From the NCBI GenBank assembly GCA_001817055.1, contig MHHP01000015.1, positions 12,020 to 46,242 of the forward strand: 34,223 nt of DNA, read 5' to 3'. The DNA is from Candidatus Andersenbacteria bacterium RIFCSPHIGHO2_02_FULL_45_11. Its GTDB lineage: Bacteria; Patescibacteriota; Andersenbacteria; UBA10190. A program made the position numbers and the translations under genes. Shown one piece after another: positions 25,382-31,746 of the stretch (position 1 is its first letter; each line of letters opens with the position of its first letter). The notes under the pieces are model-generated. The model made no database searches and was not told the DNA's origin. It saw nothing but the letters and a program-made list of their open reading frames with translations.

Positions 25382-25585
25382 TTATGCCGAAGATCTCCGA
25401 AGTCTCGACGTTGTGTTTTGAGTTGGTGATCGCGTACGCGCCGATCTTTCTAGCTTCACATCCACATAACCAGCTGCAGCGCGCTCCATTTCTTGCAACT
25501 GCGTTTTTGTCAAAGTCCCGGCATCGTAGATGTGCAGCGACGTATTATCAAGCACAGGATTAAAAGCACTTGGCTCACCAAACAT
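25382..25585 (-). CDS. Small hypothetical protein (67 aa) with its own promoter, SD and terminator
   Basis: No family recognised. The protein is polar and basic toward the C-terminus (ERSARTRSPTQN...RLRRSSA) and has no membrane segment. It is supported as a gene by GGAGGT 5 nt upstream of the ATG, a -35/-10 pair about 40-75 nt upstream, and a strong terminator just after the stop, all on the same strand. An antisense plus-strand ORF (25372-25563) lacks such signals. This SD-led layout contrasts with the leaderless main genes. Confidence 0.7.
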   Translation of the reverse strand: MFGEPSAFNPVLDNTSLHIYDAGTLTKTQLQEMERAAAGYVDVKLERSARTRSPTQNTTSRLRRSSA

Positions 25586-25632
25586 TGTTCACCTCCGTTT
25601 AAAGTGCAATCAGAGCGATCAAGTACTCACCT

Positions 25633-25661
25633 AAACTAGCCTTCTTTTATGCCGCAGTCAA
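25633..25661 (-). promoter_or_regulatory. Promoter of the 67-aa gene (TTGACT-17-TAGTTT)
   Basis: The minus strand shows TTGACT, a 17-nt spacer and TAGTTT. The predicted start near 25626 gives a leader of about 40 nt that includes the GGAGGT SD. Confidence 0.55.
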
Positions 25662-25753
25662 TCTTAGCTCTTTAATATTCATATTCAACCCTTACCTTTG
25701 AAGTAGCAATATAATGCATCTAAAAGCCGAAAGAACGCAATTCTAAGGAAACT

Positions 25754-25779
25754 CCTTGGAATTTGACCTTGGAATTTGA
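25754..25779. repeat. Perfect 13-bp tandem duplication
   Basis: CCTTGGAATTTGA occurs twice head to tail in otherwise featureless non-coding DNA between the 67-aa gene and the uxs-like gene. Confidence 0.8.
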
Positions 25780-25801
25780 ATGATCCGAAATGACAGCGCC
25801 A

Positions 25802-25891
25802 CTAACCTCACCTAGCCTCTCCTTCGTAAGGAGAGGAAACGTTCGCGACTCCCTTCTCTTTACGAAGGAGAAGGGTTGGGGATGAGGTTAG
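25802..25891. repeat. Hairpin repeat element with CTAACCTCA terminal inverted repeats
   Basis: CTAACCTCA at the left matches TGAGGTTAG at the right. Inside are CTCTCCTTCGTAAGGAGAG and CCCTTCTC...GAGAAGGG stem-loops. It shares CCCTTCTC and GGATGAGG words with the array at 3951-4097. Its right end is 1 nt from the stop codon of the uxs-like gene, so it would form the 3' end of that mRNA. Confidence 0.7.
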
Positions 25892-25892
25892 T

Positions 25893-26822
25893 TTACAGTC
25901 CCTTAAAATATTCGATAGTTTTCGTAAGCCCTTCTTCTAGTTCAATAGTTGGCTGCCAGTTTAAAAGTTTTTTGGCTAGTGTAATATCTGGTTGGCGTTG
26001 CTTGGGGTCGTCTTGTGGAAGCGGTTTATATTCGAGCGTAGAAGAAGTGCCGGTTAATGAGATAACTTTTTCCGCTAATTCTTTCATAGAAAATTCGTTT
26101 GGATTACCAAGATTTACCGGCCCGATAGATTCTTCTTGGTCCATCATGGTCATCATTCCTCGTACTAAATCGTCAACATAGCAGAATGAACGCGTTTGGC
26201 ATCCCGTACCGTAGATGGTGATAGGCTCGCCTGCAAGTGCTTGTACAATGAAGTTGCTTACAACTCGGCCGTCTTGCGGGTGCATGCGAGGGCCGTAGGT
26301 ATTAAAAATACGAATGATCCGAATATCTACCTTGTGTTCGCGGTGATAATCCATGCAGAGTGTCTCAGCTACTCGTTTGCCTTCGTCGTAACAACTGCGT
26401 GGGCCGATGGTGTTTACGTTGCCCCAATAGCTTTCCGTTTGAGGATGAACGGCAGGGTCGCCGTATACTTCTGATGTTGATGCTTGAAGGATTCGAGCGC
26501 CGCATCGCTTTGCAAGCCCCAGCATGTTAATCATGCCAGTTGTAGATGTCTTCACTGTCTTAATCGGGTTGTACTGGTAATGAATAGGCGATGCTGGGCA
26601 TGCCAAATTATACACTTGGTCAACGTCAACGCCCATAAGAGGGTGAACAATATCATGCTCAAGAAGTGTAAAATTTGGATTATCCAAATGGCGCTCAATA
26701 TTTTTCTTTTGTCCAGTAAAAAAGTTATCGACACAAATAACAGTGTCGCCACGCTCTAAGAGGCGTTCGATTAAATGGCTACCGATAAATCCTGCCCCTC
26801 CAGTTACGAGGATTTTCGCCAT
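25893..26822 (-). CDS. UDP-glucuronate decarboxylase (UDP-xylose synthase)-like SDR enzyme
   Basis: A 309-residue extended short-chain dehydrogenase. The NAD-binding [10 protein letters not shown] lies at 8-17; [20 protein letters not shown] is the signature of UDP-glucuronate decarboxylases; STSEVYGDP supplies the Ser/Thr and YDEGKR the Tyr-x3-Lys pair. [10 protein letters not shown] and [12 protein letters not shown] follow. It should convert UDP-glucuronate to UDP-xylose for glycans. It begins only 3 nt after rplT and seems to be read with the infC-rpmI-rplT transcript, an unusual placement. No other nucleotide-sugar gene is nearby. Confidence 0.9.
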   Translation of the reverse strand: MAKILVTGGAGFIGSHLIERLLERGDTVICVDNFFTGQKKNIERHLDNPNFTLLEHDIVHPLMGVDVDQVYNLACPASPIHYQYNPIKTVKTSTTGMINMLGLAKRCGARILQASTSEVYGDPAVHPQTESYWGNVNTIGPRSCYDEGKRVAETLCMDYHREHKVDIRIIRIFNTYGPRMHPQDGRVVSNFIVQALAGEPITIYGTGCQTRSFCYVDDLVRGMMTMMDQEESIGPVNLGNPNEFSMKELAEKVISLTGTSSTLEYKPLPQDDPKQRQPDITLAKKLLNWQPTIELEEGLTKTIEYFKGL

Positions 26823-26825
26823 GGT

Positions 26826-27173
26826 CTACTTCTTTACCTGGTCTGTGATCTTCTCGAAGATGTCTGCGTGTTCTTGTGCCAGCTGAGAGAGAGCTTTGCG
26901 ATCCAGTGCAATGTTGTGTTTGCGAAGTCCGAATATGAATTTGGAATAGCTAAGACCGTGTTTTCGAACCGCTGCGTTAATCGTTACTTGCCATGCAGCG
27001 CGGAAGATAGCCTTTTTCTTTCGGCGATCACGGAAGGCATATTGACCAGCCTTCATTACAGCTTCTTTGGCTAGCTTAAATACTTTGCTTCTTCGGTTTC
27101 GGTATCCTTTTGCTCGTTTGATCCACTTTTTGTGGCGGGCTCGTTTAGGAACGCTTCGTGGTGCTCGTGGCAT
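26826..27173 (-). CDS. rplT: 50S ribosomal protein L20
   Basis: The 115-residue protein is an unmistakable L20: [24 protein letters not shown], the RDRRKKK segment, LWI-equivalent [22 protein letters not shown], and a C-terminal LSQLAQ...F helix. L20 binds 23S rRNA early in 50S assembly and in many bacteria represses its own operon. It follows rpmI by 14 nt and is followed 3 nt later by the uxs-like gene. Confidence 0.97.
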   Translation of the reverse strand: MPRAPRSVPKRARHKKWIKRAKGYRNRRSKVFKLAKEAVMKAGQYAFRDRRKKKAIFRAAWQVTINAAVRKHGLSYSKFIFGLRKHNIALDRKALSQLAQEHADIFEKITDQVKK

Positions 27174-27187
27174 AGAAAAAAGAAATA

Positions 27188-27382
27188 TTATGCGTAAGGA
27201 AGAAGACGCTGAATGCGTCCAAGGTCAGTTTTGTCGACTTGATGATCATTGTGTTTGCGACGCGTTTCGTTTCCGGTATCAAGGCCGTTAAAATGGGCGA
27301 TTTTTGTGCTGCGGCGCTGAACCTTCCCTGTAGAGGATAAGAAAAATCGTTTTTTTGCTGCCTTTTTCGTCTTTTGCTTCAT
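27188..27382 (-). CDS. rpmI: 50S ribosomal protein L35
   Basis: The 64-residue basic protein shows MKQKTKKAAKKRFFLSSTGK, the usual KT..A.KRF..T.TGK opening, then HFNGL / RRK segments. The track starts at an upstream TTG (27391); the ATG at 27382 gives the normal length and N-terminus. A weak AGGA lies about 8 nt upstream. It sits 19 nt downstream of infC in the conserved infC-rpmI-rplT order. Confidence 0.94.
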   Translation of the reverse strand: MKQKTKKAAKKRFFLSSTGKVQRRSTKIAHFNGLDTGNETRRKHNDHQVDKTDLGRIQRLLPYA

Positions 27383-27401
27383 AAGAGTCAATCCTACAGC
27401 C

Positions 27402-27953
27402 TCATACTATTTTCGTCAATAAGACCGTGAGGCCGTGTTGCGAGCGTCCAAATGAGTCTTCTTGTTTTGCTCCGCTCGGCACCCCCTGGATGAATTCTCG
27501 GAGTTTTTGTTCCGCTAAGTCAAACCGTTGCTTTTCTCGCCCCCTAAGGCGGATTTCCAACTTTACTTTATGGCCCTGCCCAAGGAAGTCAGCAGCTTGG
27601 TTTAGGCGCAGGTTCCAGTCATGGTCATCGGTTTTCAGGCCAATACGAATACCTTTAATGTCTTTCCCTTTGCTTTTTGCTTTTTGCTTGGCATCCTTCT
27701 TGCGTTTTTCGTAAATATGCTTGCCAAGGTCAAGGATACGGACAACAGGAGGATTGGTCTTGTCTGCAACCATAACGAGATCAGAGCCTTCATCATGGGC
27801 TTTTGCAATTGCGTCTACGGTTGACATCACGCCCAGTTGAGACCCGTCACTGCCAATTAATCGCACTTCAAGTGCGGTAATTTCATCATTGGCAGGAGGC
27901 TTTTTAATCTCCTGTTTTGGGCGATGGCGATATCGTCTTCGTCTGCTAGGCAT
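27402..27953 (-). CDS. infC: Translation initiation factor IF-3
   Basis: The 183-residue protein shows the N-domain (ANDEITALEVRLIGSDGSQLGVMSTVDAIAKA), the Lys/Arg-rich linker helix (KRKKDAKQKAKSKGKDIKGIRIG), and the C-domain (GHKVKLEIRLRGREKQRFDLAEQKL). IF-3 monitors the start codon and initiator tRNA and keeps subunits apart. The start is an ATG, not the rare AUU used for autoregulation in Escherichia coli. The -10 box lies 7 nt before the ATG, so the mRNA is predicted to be leaderless, which is noteworthy since IF-3 itself discriminates against leaderless mRNAs in E. coli. Confidence 0.96.
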   Translation of the reverse strand: MPSRRRRYRHRPKQEIKKPPANDEITALEVRLIGSDGSQLGVMSTVDAIAKAHDEGSDLVMVADKTNPPVVRILDLGKHIYEKRKKDAKQKAKSKGKDIKGIRIGLKTDDHDWNLRLNQAADFLGQGHKVKLEIRLRGREKQRFDLAEQKLREFIQGVPSGAKQEDSFGRSQHGLTVLLTKIV

Positions 27954-27960
27954 AGGGACT

Positions 27961-27989
27961 ATACTACTATTTTAGGGTGATAAAAGCAA
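27961..27989 (-). promoter_or_regulatory. infC: Promoter of infC operon (TTGCTT-17-TAGTAT), leaderless
   Basis: On the minus strand TTGCTT, a 17-nt spacer and TAGTAT are followed by 7 nt and the infC ATG at 27953. Both boxes and the spacing are good, so this is among the best-supported leaderless promoters in the window. Confidence 0.7.
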
Positions 27990-28098
27990 TATTTTGACAT
28001 ATTCGCTATTCTTGATATTCTGAAATCCGCACTCCAACTACATAGTATCGAAGAAGAGGGGTGTTTTTTGTTTGTTCTTTACCAGGAGGAATGAAAGT

Positions 28099-28392
28099 AT
28101 GTGCCTTGTTCGTATACCCAGCCCAGGTGAGTTTCTGAATATTGCAGACGTGCTGCTCGTGAGCCGTAACGAGTTTGGCAGTGCTACCATTACGGTACTT
28201 GCAACAAGCGATCCGGGAGCTATCGATCCGGGGTACATGATTGTGAAGCTACTCAATGAATTTGTAGATACAGGGACGTTTCATCTGTTGAGAGTGATAT
28301 CATGTGAACACGTTCACGTGTTTGCGCACCCCTCCAGTCCACATCTGCAAGAATTGGCGAGGCTTCTTGCTCAGGCTGCGCTATTCCTGTAG
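28099..28392 (+). CDS. Small hypothetical protein (97 aa) with strong SD
   Basis: No family recognised. The protein is mixed alpha/beta in character (LNIADVLLVSRNEFGSATITVLATSD, then FHLLRVISCEHVHVF) and has no membrane segment. AGGAGG lies 9 nt before the ATG at 28099, which I prefer over the tracked TTG at 28072; another ATG just after the SD is out of frame. A TAGTAT -10-like box at 28043-28048 may start a leader of about 45 nt, with a poor -35. A clear terminator follows 11 nt after the stop. Confidence 0.72.
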   Translation: MCLVRIPSPGEFLNIADVLLVSRNEFGSATITVLATSDPGAIDPGYMIVKLLNEFVDTGTFHLLRVISCEHVHVFAHPSSPHLQELARLLAQAALFL

Positions 28393-28403
28393 CCGTTGCT
28401 TAT

Positions 28404-28435
28404 TGGTCCGTTGCTTTGCTTCGGACCATTTTTTT
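28404..28435 (+). terminator. Rho-independent terminator after the 97-aa gene
   Basis: TGGTCCG - 11-nt loop - CGGACCA followed by TTTTTTT on the plus strand. Confidence 0.88.
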
Positions 28436-28440
28436 ACTAT

Positions 28441-28469
28441 AAAAAAGACCGAGTAGATTTTGCTCGGTC
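28441..28469 (-). terminator. Rho-independent terminator after the 116-aa gene
   Basis: On the minus strand GACCGAG - 9-nt loop - CTCGGTC is followed by TTTTTT. It faces the plus-strand terminator at 28404, insulating the two convergent genes. Confidence 0.85.
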
Positions 28470-28480
28470 GAGAAAGTTTT

Positions 28481-28831
28481 TCATAGCTCTAGCATGGGTC
28501 CTTTGCGTAACCAATCGTTTTCTTCTGGCGGTGAGCTACTTTCTTTCTGCGGTTTTTGGGGTGGTGCGAGAAAGTTTGTGAATTGCAGCATCTCGCTTAC
28601 TTTCATGTTTTCGTCTAGTTCTTGCATTGCCTGGTGTATGAGTCGTTTGTCTATCGTGTAACTGCGCAATAGCCATCGCAGCTTCGCGATTGGGGCAGTG
28701 TTTTCAGATCCTTTTTCGGCCTGATCTAGATCATCCCTAGTTAGGAATGCTGTATGAAACAGGCGGGCTAGAACGCATGCAGCCGTTTCTTGATACTGAG
28801 CGTCCAGGTCTTGAATGCTGAGAAGTGACAT
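28481..28831 (-). CDS. Small hypothetical protein (116 aa), SD-led with long leader
   Basis: No family recognised. The protein is mostly helical and acidic (MSLLSIQDLDAQYQETAACVLARLFHTAF..., LIHQAMQELDENMKVSEMLQF) with a Pro/Ser-rich segment near the C-terminus. It is supported by a consensus promoter, a GGAG SD 9 nt from the ATG and a terminator 12 nt after the stop. Its 5' leader of about 90 nt can fold into stem-loops (see findings). A soluble regulatory or adaptor protein is possible, but nothing specific can be claimed. Confidence 0.75.
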   Translation of the reverse strand: MSLLSIQDLDAQYQETAACVLARLFHTAFLTRDDLDQAEKGSENTAPIAKLRWLLRSYTIDKRLIHQAMQELDENMKVSEMLQFTNFLAPPQKPQKESSSPPEENDWLRKGPMLEL

Positions 28832-28874
28832 GGCTAGTCTCCAAAAGAAGTGGGCGAAGATGTGAACTTTTGAA

Positions 28875-28925
28875 AGGGCATCAAGAGCGAACGCTCCAGC
28901 TTAGCCGCTACGGACTAAACGCCCT
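28875..28925 (-). other. Structured 5' leader of the 116-aa gene
   Basis: Minus-strand RNA can form GUUUAG-U-CCG/CGG-CUAAGC (28920-28899, 9 bp with one bulge, UAG loop) and GAGC-GUUC-GCUC (28896-28885). AGGGC/GCCCU could close both into a three-way junction, but that 5' strand may lie upstream of the start point, so only the two hairpins are firm. Confidence 0.45.
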
Positions 28926-28955
28926 ATTATACACACCCCTTTGCGAGATTGTCAA
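28926..28955 (-). promoter_or_regulatory. Strong promoter (TTGACA-18-TATAAT) of the 116-aa gene
   Basis: Both boxes match the sigma-70 consensus exactly on the minus strand, with an 18-nt spacer. It is the strongest promoter in the window, yet drives a small gene of unknown function. Confidence 0.85.
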
Positions 28956-29007
28956 TTATCAATTTTTTCTTCTTGCGAATAACTTTGTATATGGGAATGC
29001 TAGTAGT

Positions 29008-29244
29008 ATGAACACATCAACTCGCGTTCACACAAACACCAAACAAATATTGAACCTTCTTGATAAGCGGCCGTTGTCGTTTCAAGAGCTCGCGAGGAGG
29101 GTACATGAAAGCGACGAAGTGCTTTCAGAAGATATTAACGAATTAGTGCATGAAGGCGTGGTCGCCATGCGCTTTCATAATCATCATGTCACGTATAGGG
29201 TAAAGAAAATCCCGCCTCTCAAGAAAACTTGGGGCGGGGGTTAG
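29008..29244 (+). CDS. Small winged-helix-like protein (78 aa)
   Basis: TKQILNLLDKRPLSFQELARRVHESDEVLSEDINELVHEGVVAMRFHNHHVTYRV has the helix-turn-helix and wing pattern of small winged-helix DNA-binding proteins. The tracked start at 28825 would cover the divergent promoter; the ATG at 29008 places the HTH normally. No SD is seen, and a TATATG 14 nt upstream of the ATG is a possible -10. It ends tail to tail with a 4-nt overlap with the minus-strand gene at 29241. Possible regulator of its neighbours; not shown. Confidence 0.65.
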   Translation: MNTSTRVHTNTKQILNLLDKRPLSFQELARRVHESDEVLSEDINELVHEGVVAMRFHNHHVTYRVKKIPPLKKTWGGG

Positions 29245-29717
29245 GTTGCGATGAAGCACGGACGCGTTTCTTCCTGCTGTATTGTGAGTTCTTGAAGGAA
29301 GAGCGGGCGATGATTGCAGTTCTGGAATACCACTTCGTGGTATTGCGAAATCTGTGTTAGCTCGAGTTCGTTTCTTGCATCCTTAAGTGCGAGCCCGGTA
29401 TGCGGTGCCAATACGTAATGGTACGGATGTCGAGCGAAGGTTTTTCGTAGACGTCCCAAGTTGTCGTATTGCCGGTGCACAATCAGTTCTTCGATTTCGA
29501 ACAAGGTTGCACGCACTGTGGGCTCCCTACAAAAAAGGCCGACTTCCTCAACGAGTGTTGCTCGGGCGCATTCCCATTGTGATTTATTAGAAGGTGCCAA
29601 GTGATTCAGGGTTTTCTGGCACTGGGCGATTGCTTGTTGCGTGTTTCGAGCGCTGATAAAAGTTACCAGGTTACCGTTGAAATAGTTCAGATGAAATCGA
29701 TATGCATGCAAAGACAT
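29241..29717 (-). CDS. Hypothetical protein (158 aa) with strong SD
   Basis: No family recognised. It is a soluble-looking alpha/beta protein (YRFHLNYFNGNLVTFISARNTQQAIAQCQKTL at the start; FQNCNHRPLFLQELTIQQEE near the end). AAAGGAGGTGG lies just before the ATG at 29717 (MSLHAYRF), which is therefore preferred to the tracked start at 29771. A good promoter lies about 80 nt upstream, and the leader begins with a 7-bp hairpin. Its expression signals resemble those of the genes at 25382 and 28481. Confidence 0.72.
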   Translation of the reverse strand: MSLHAYRFHLNYFNGNLVTFISARNTQQAIAQCQKTLNHLAPSNKSQWECARATLVEEVGLFCREPTVRATLFEIEELIVHRQYDNLGRLRKTFARHPYHYVLAPHTGLALKDARNELELTQISQYHEVVFQNCNHRPLFLQELTIQQEETRPCFIAT

Positions 29718-29766
29718 TATCCACCTCCTTTCTAGGTTCTTACTTGATGTGAAAGGTGCAATAGGT

Positions 29767-29786
29767 ATCAAGCGTTCAAGCTTGAT
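29767..29786 (-). other. Hairpin at the 5' end of the 158-aa gene leader
   Basis: ATCAAGC-TTGAAC-GCTTGAT forms a 7-bp stem starting about 2 nt after the predicted start point. It could stabilise the mRNA or act in regulation. Confidence 0.45.
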
Positions 29787-29794
29787 TTGCGCCT

Positions 29795-29823
29795 ACTATA
29801 TACCCAGTAGAATTGTGTGTAAA
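29795..29823 (-). promoter_or_regulatory. Promoter of the 158-aa gene (TTTACA-17-TATAGT)
   Basis: The minus strand reads TTTACA, a 17-nt spacer and TATAGT. The start point near 29788 leads into the leader and the AAAGGAGGT SD. Confidence 0.7.
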
Positions 29824-29842
29824 TAATGCCTGGACGCTAATG

Positions 29843-30239
29843 TGGATATGGGCGGAATTGAACCGCCGTGGCAAACGCTATTCCATCATCTTCTCCGTGT
29901 GCAGCTGTTTTAAAGTACGTATGAGTGTGCAAGAAACAGCAAAGACACATTCATCCGCGCAGTGAAGTGCAGTTCGTATTTCCCTATCACTACAGTAGAG
30001 AAATTATATCCGTCTGAATTGCACCGAACGAACATCCGACGGATGACGTAAGTCGATGGCACTGGAATTTACGCCAATGCTGTCGCAAATGAAGGTGCGA
30101 ATGCGTTAGCAAAAGCAGTCTTCACGCGAGATACGAAGTTTGCACGTAACTAGTGAATTGAAGAGTTTTGCGTGTGCCCAATTCAACACACGACACGCTA
30201 ATAGATGGAAGGAACACTTGCTCGAGGCCTAGCATACCC
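29843..30239 (-). ncRNA. ssrA: Transfer-messenger RNA (tmRNA)
   Basis: About 397 nt. The 5' end GGGUAUG pairs fully with CAUAUCC near the 3' end (one G-U), forming the tRNA-like acceptor; next to it is the T-arm GGCGG-UUCAAUU-CCGCC. Upstream of the tag is a pseudoknot (GUGUG...CACAC with GAAUU pairing downstream). The resume codon GCA is at 30143, and the tag reads ANFVSRVKTAFANAFAPSFATALA before UAA (30069-30071). At 24 residues it is longer than the 10-residue E. coli tag, but it keeps the AN start and an ALA end suited to ClpXP-type degradation. The DNA after the discriminator A reads CAT, so CCA seems not to be encoded and must be added. SmpB is not in the window. Confidence 0.92.
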
Positions 30240-30247
30240 GAATCCCT

Positions 30248-30276
30248 ACTGTACTGTATATTGACAAATTATGCAA
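30248..30276 (-). promoter_or_regulatory. ssrA: Promoter of ssrA (TTGCAT-17-TACAGT)
   Basis: On the minus strand TTGCAT, a 17-nt spacer and TACAGT lie so that the predicted start is within about 2 nt of the mature tmRNA 5' end. It is divergent from, and close to, the obg promoter. Confidence 0.65.
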
Positions 30277-30294
30277 GTTTTATTCCGCATACTG

Positions 30295-30303
30295 TGCTAG
30301 TAT
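30295..30303 (+). promoter_or_regulatory. Extended -10 promoter (TGcTAGTAT) of obg, leaderless
   Basis: TGC-TAGTAT is followed by 6 nt and the obg ATG at 30310. TTGACA at 30261 is too far (31 nt) to be its -35. No SD is present. Confidence 0.6.
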
Positions 30304-30309
30304 GTCTTC

Positions 30310-31287
30310 ATGTTAATAGATGAAGTAACGGTGCATTTTAAGGCAGGTGCGGGTGGGCGCGGTGCTGTTGAGTTTAATCGGACAAAGATGGCGCTGGGCC
30401 CTGTGGGAGGTTCTGGTGGTAATGGTGCATCTATTTATTTGGAAGGGGCTTCTGATATTACGGCGTTGGCGTATCTTGCAGGCCGTAAAATAGTGCAAGC
30501 GGAAGATGGCGTCCGTGGCCATGGGCAATTAACCGATGGACCTGATGGAAAAGATGTGATCATTCAGGTGCCGAATAGTACGCGTGTGATTACTGTTGAA
30601 ACGGGAGAGGCTCGTGAGATTACCGGTATTGGTGAGCGACTGTTAATAGCCGCAGGCGGTAGGGGAGGCCGTGGGAACTATAAGTTTAGGTCATCTATTC
30701 ATACGTCGCCCGTTAAATACGAAGAAGGGCGAGCTGGTGAAGAAGTAACGCTTCGCTTAGAGCTGCGCCTGATCGCGAGTATCGGATTAGTGGGGCTGCC
30801 GAATGCGGGCAAGTCGAGTTTGCTCAATCAACTCACCGCTGCGCACTCTAAGGTTGGCAATTATCCGTTCACGACACTCGAGCCAAGTCTTGGTTCATAC
30901 TACGGACTCGTCATTGCAGATATTCCGGGGCTCATTGAAGGCGCGGCTACGGGCAAGGGGCTTGGCGTGAAGTTCTTGAAACACATTGAGCGTACAAAAA
31001 CGCTGTTTCATTTAGTGTCTGCGGAATCTGATGATGTGGTGCGTGATTACAATATTATTCGCAGCGAGCTTGGGAAATATAATCCGGAACTTTTGGAGAA
31101 GCGTGAATACGTATTCTTGTCCCACTCCGATATGGTTGATGCGGATGTACTGAAAGAGAGGCTGAGGCAGTTAAAAAAAGTCAGCAAAAGCGTTGCGCCA
31201 TTATCTATTATTGACGACAGCACTTTGAAAGAAGTGAAGAAAATATTAAATGAAATTAAAACGAACGAAGGAATCCTTGACGCATAA
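30310..31287 (+). CDS. obg: GTPase Obg/CgtA, short form without C-terminal domain
   Basis: The 325-residue protein has the glycine-rich Obg fold (1 to about 157: FKAGAGGRGAVEF, GPVGGSGGNGAS, GRGGRGN) and a GTPase domain. G1 is GLPNAGKSS (162-170), switch I NYPFTTLEPSLG, G3 DIPGLIEGAATGKGLG (204-219). The base-specificity motif usually NKxD reads SHSD (271-274). The protein ends soon after the G domain, so the OCT domain found in Bacillus Obg is absent. Obg assists 50S assembly and stress responses. Leaderless start; a terminator follows 68 nt after the stop. Confidence 0.93.
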   Translation: MLIDEVTVHFKAGAGGRGAVEFNRTKMALGPVGGSGGNGASIYLEGASDITALAYLAGRKIVQAEDGVRGHGQLTDGPDGKDVIIQVPNSTRVITVETGEAREITGIGERLLIAAGGRGGRGNYKFRSSIHTSPVKYEEGRAGEEVTLRLELRLIASIGLVGLPNAGKSSLLNQLTAAHSKVGNYPFTTLEPSLGSYYGLVIADIPGLIEGAATGKGLGVKFLKHIERTKTLFHLVSAESDDVVRDYNIIRSELGKYNPELLEKREYVFLSHSDMVDADVLKERLRQLKKVSKSVAPLSIIDDSTLKEVKKILNEIKTNEGILDA

Positions 31288-31355
31288 AAATAGTCCGAGC
31301 GTCAATACCCCCTCATCTTGACCCTATATATATAAGGGAGTACCGTAAAGAGGTT

Positions 31356-31379
31356 CACTCGCTGTTCGCGAGTGTTTTT
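31356..31379 (+). terminator. Rho-independent terminator between obg and the ATPase operon
   Basis: CACTCGC-TGTTC-GCGAGTG followed by TTTTT. A second, weaker hairpin CCCT..AGGG with an AT loop lies upstream at 31322-31338. Confidence 0.8.
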
Positions 31380-31401
31380 AATGAATGGATAGTTGTGCAT
31401 T

Positions 31402-31740
31402 ATGACCATGATGAAAAAAACGTTGCTCGATAGCGTGCGAGAAGTTGAGAAGGAAGCTGCACACCTGCTTCAGCGTGCAAAGGAAGCTGCTGACGAGGAA
31501 ATTGCCGAGATTAGAAAAAAGGCAGACTTAGAGCGTAGCGCAGTAGAAGAGCGAGCGGCGCAAACTACCCTAAATGTTATAGATGAACGTGTGCGTATGG
31601 CCGAAGAAGAAGCAAACCGAATTCGGGAAAACGCATCGAAGGCAGTGAATGAAATTCATATCGTTGCACGTAGAAATCGAGACAAGGCGATTGCAAAGGC
31701 AAAAGAGTTTTTGCGCAGTGAGTACGGCATATCCCTATAG
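31402..31740 (+). CDS. V/A-type ATPase peripheral stalk subunit H (coiled coil)
   Basis: The 112-residue protein is almost entirely charged helix: DSVREVEKEAAHLLQRAKEAADEEIAEIRKKADLERS and further EEEANRIRENA segments. It lies directly upstream of subunits I and K, the usual H/G-I-K order, which supports its identity as the peripheral stalk subunit that pairs with E. The ATG at 31402 is preferred to the tracked TTG at 31393. GATAGT 8 nt upstream of the ATG may be a -10 box of a leaderless promoter, with no good -35. Coiled-coil genes are hard to assign by sequence alone; context carries the call. Confidence 0.78.
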   Translation: MTMMKKTLLDSVREVEKEAAHLLQRAKEAADEEIAEIRKKADLERSAVEERAAQTTLNVIDERVRMAEEEANRIRENASKAVNEIHIVARRNRDKAIAKAKEFLRSEYGISL

Positions 31741-31746
31741 ATACCT

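Noticed and set aside
25372-25563. Plus-strand 63-aa ORF
   Set aside because: Antisense to the minus-strand gene that has SD, promoter and terminator; no signals of its own.
28825-29007. Long N-terminus of the winged-helix ORF
   Set aside because: It runs antisense through a consensus promoter and structured leader of the divergent gene.
30261-30303. TTGACA at 30261 as the -35 of obg
   Set aside because: It is 31 nt from TAGTAT and 21 nt from CATACT, both outside normal spacing.
31318-31346. Promoter TTGACC-17-TACCGT for the ATPase operon or a small RNA
   Set aside because: The -10 is poor and a terminator lies directly downstream; too weak to call.
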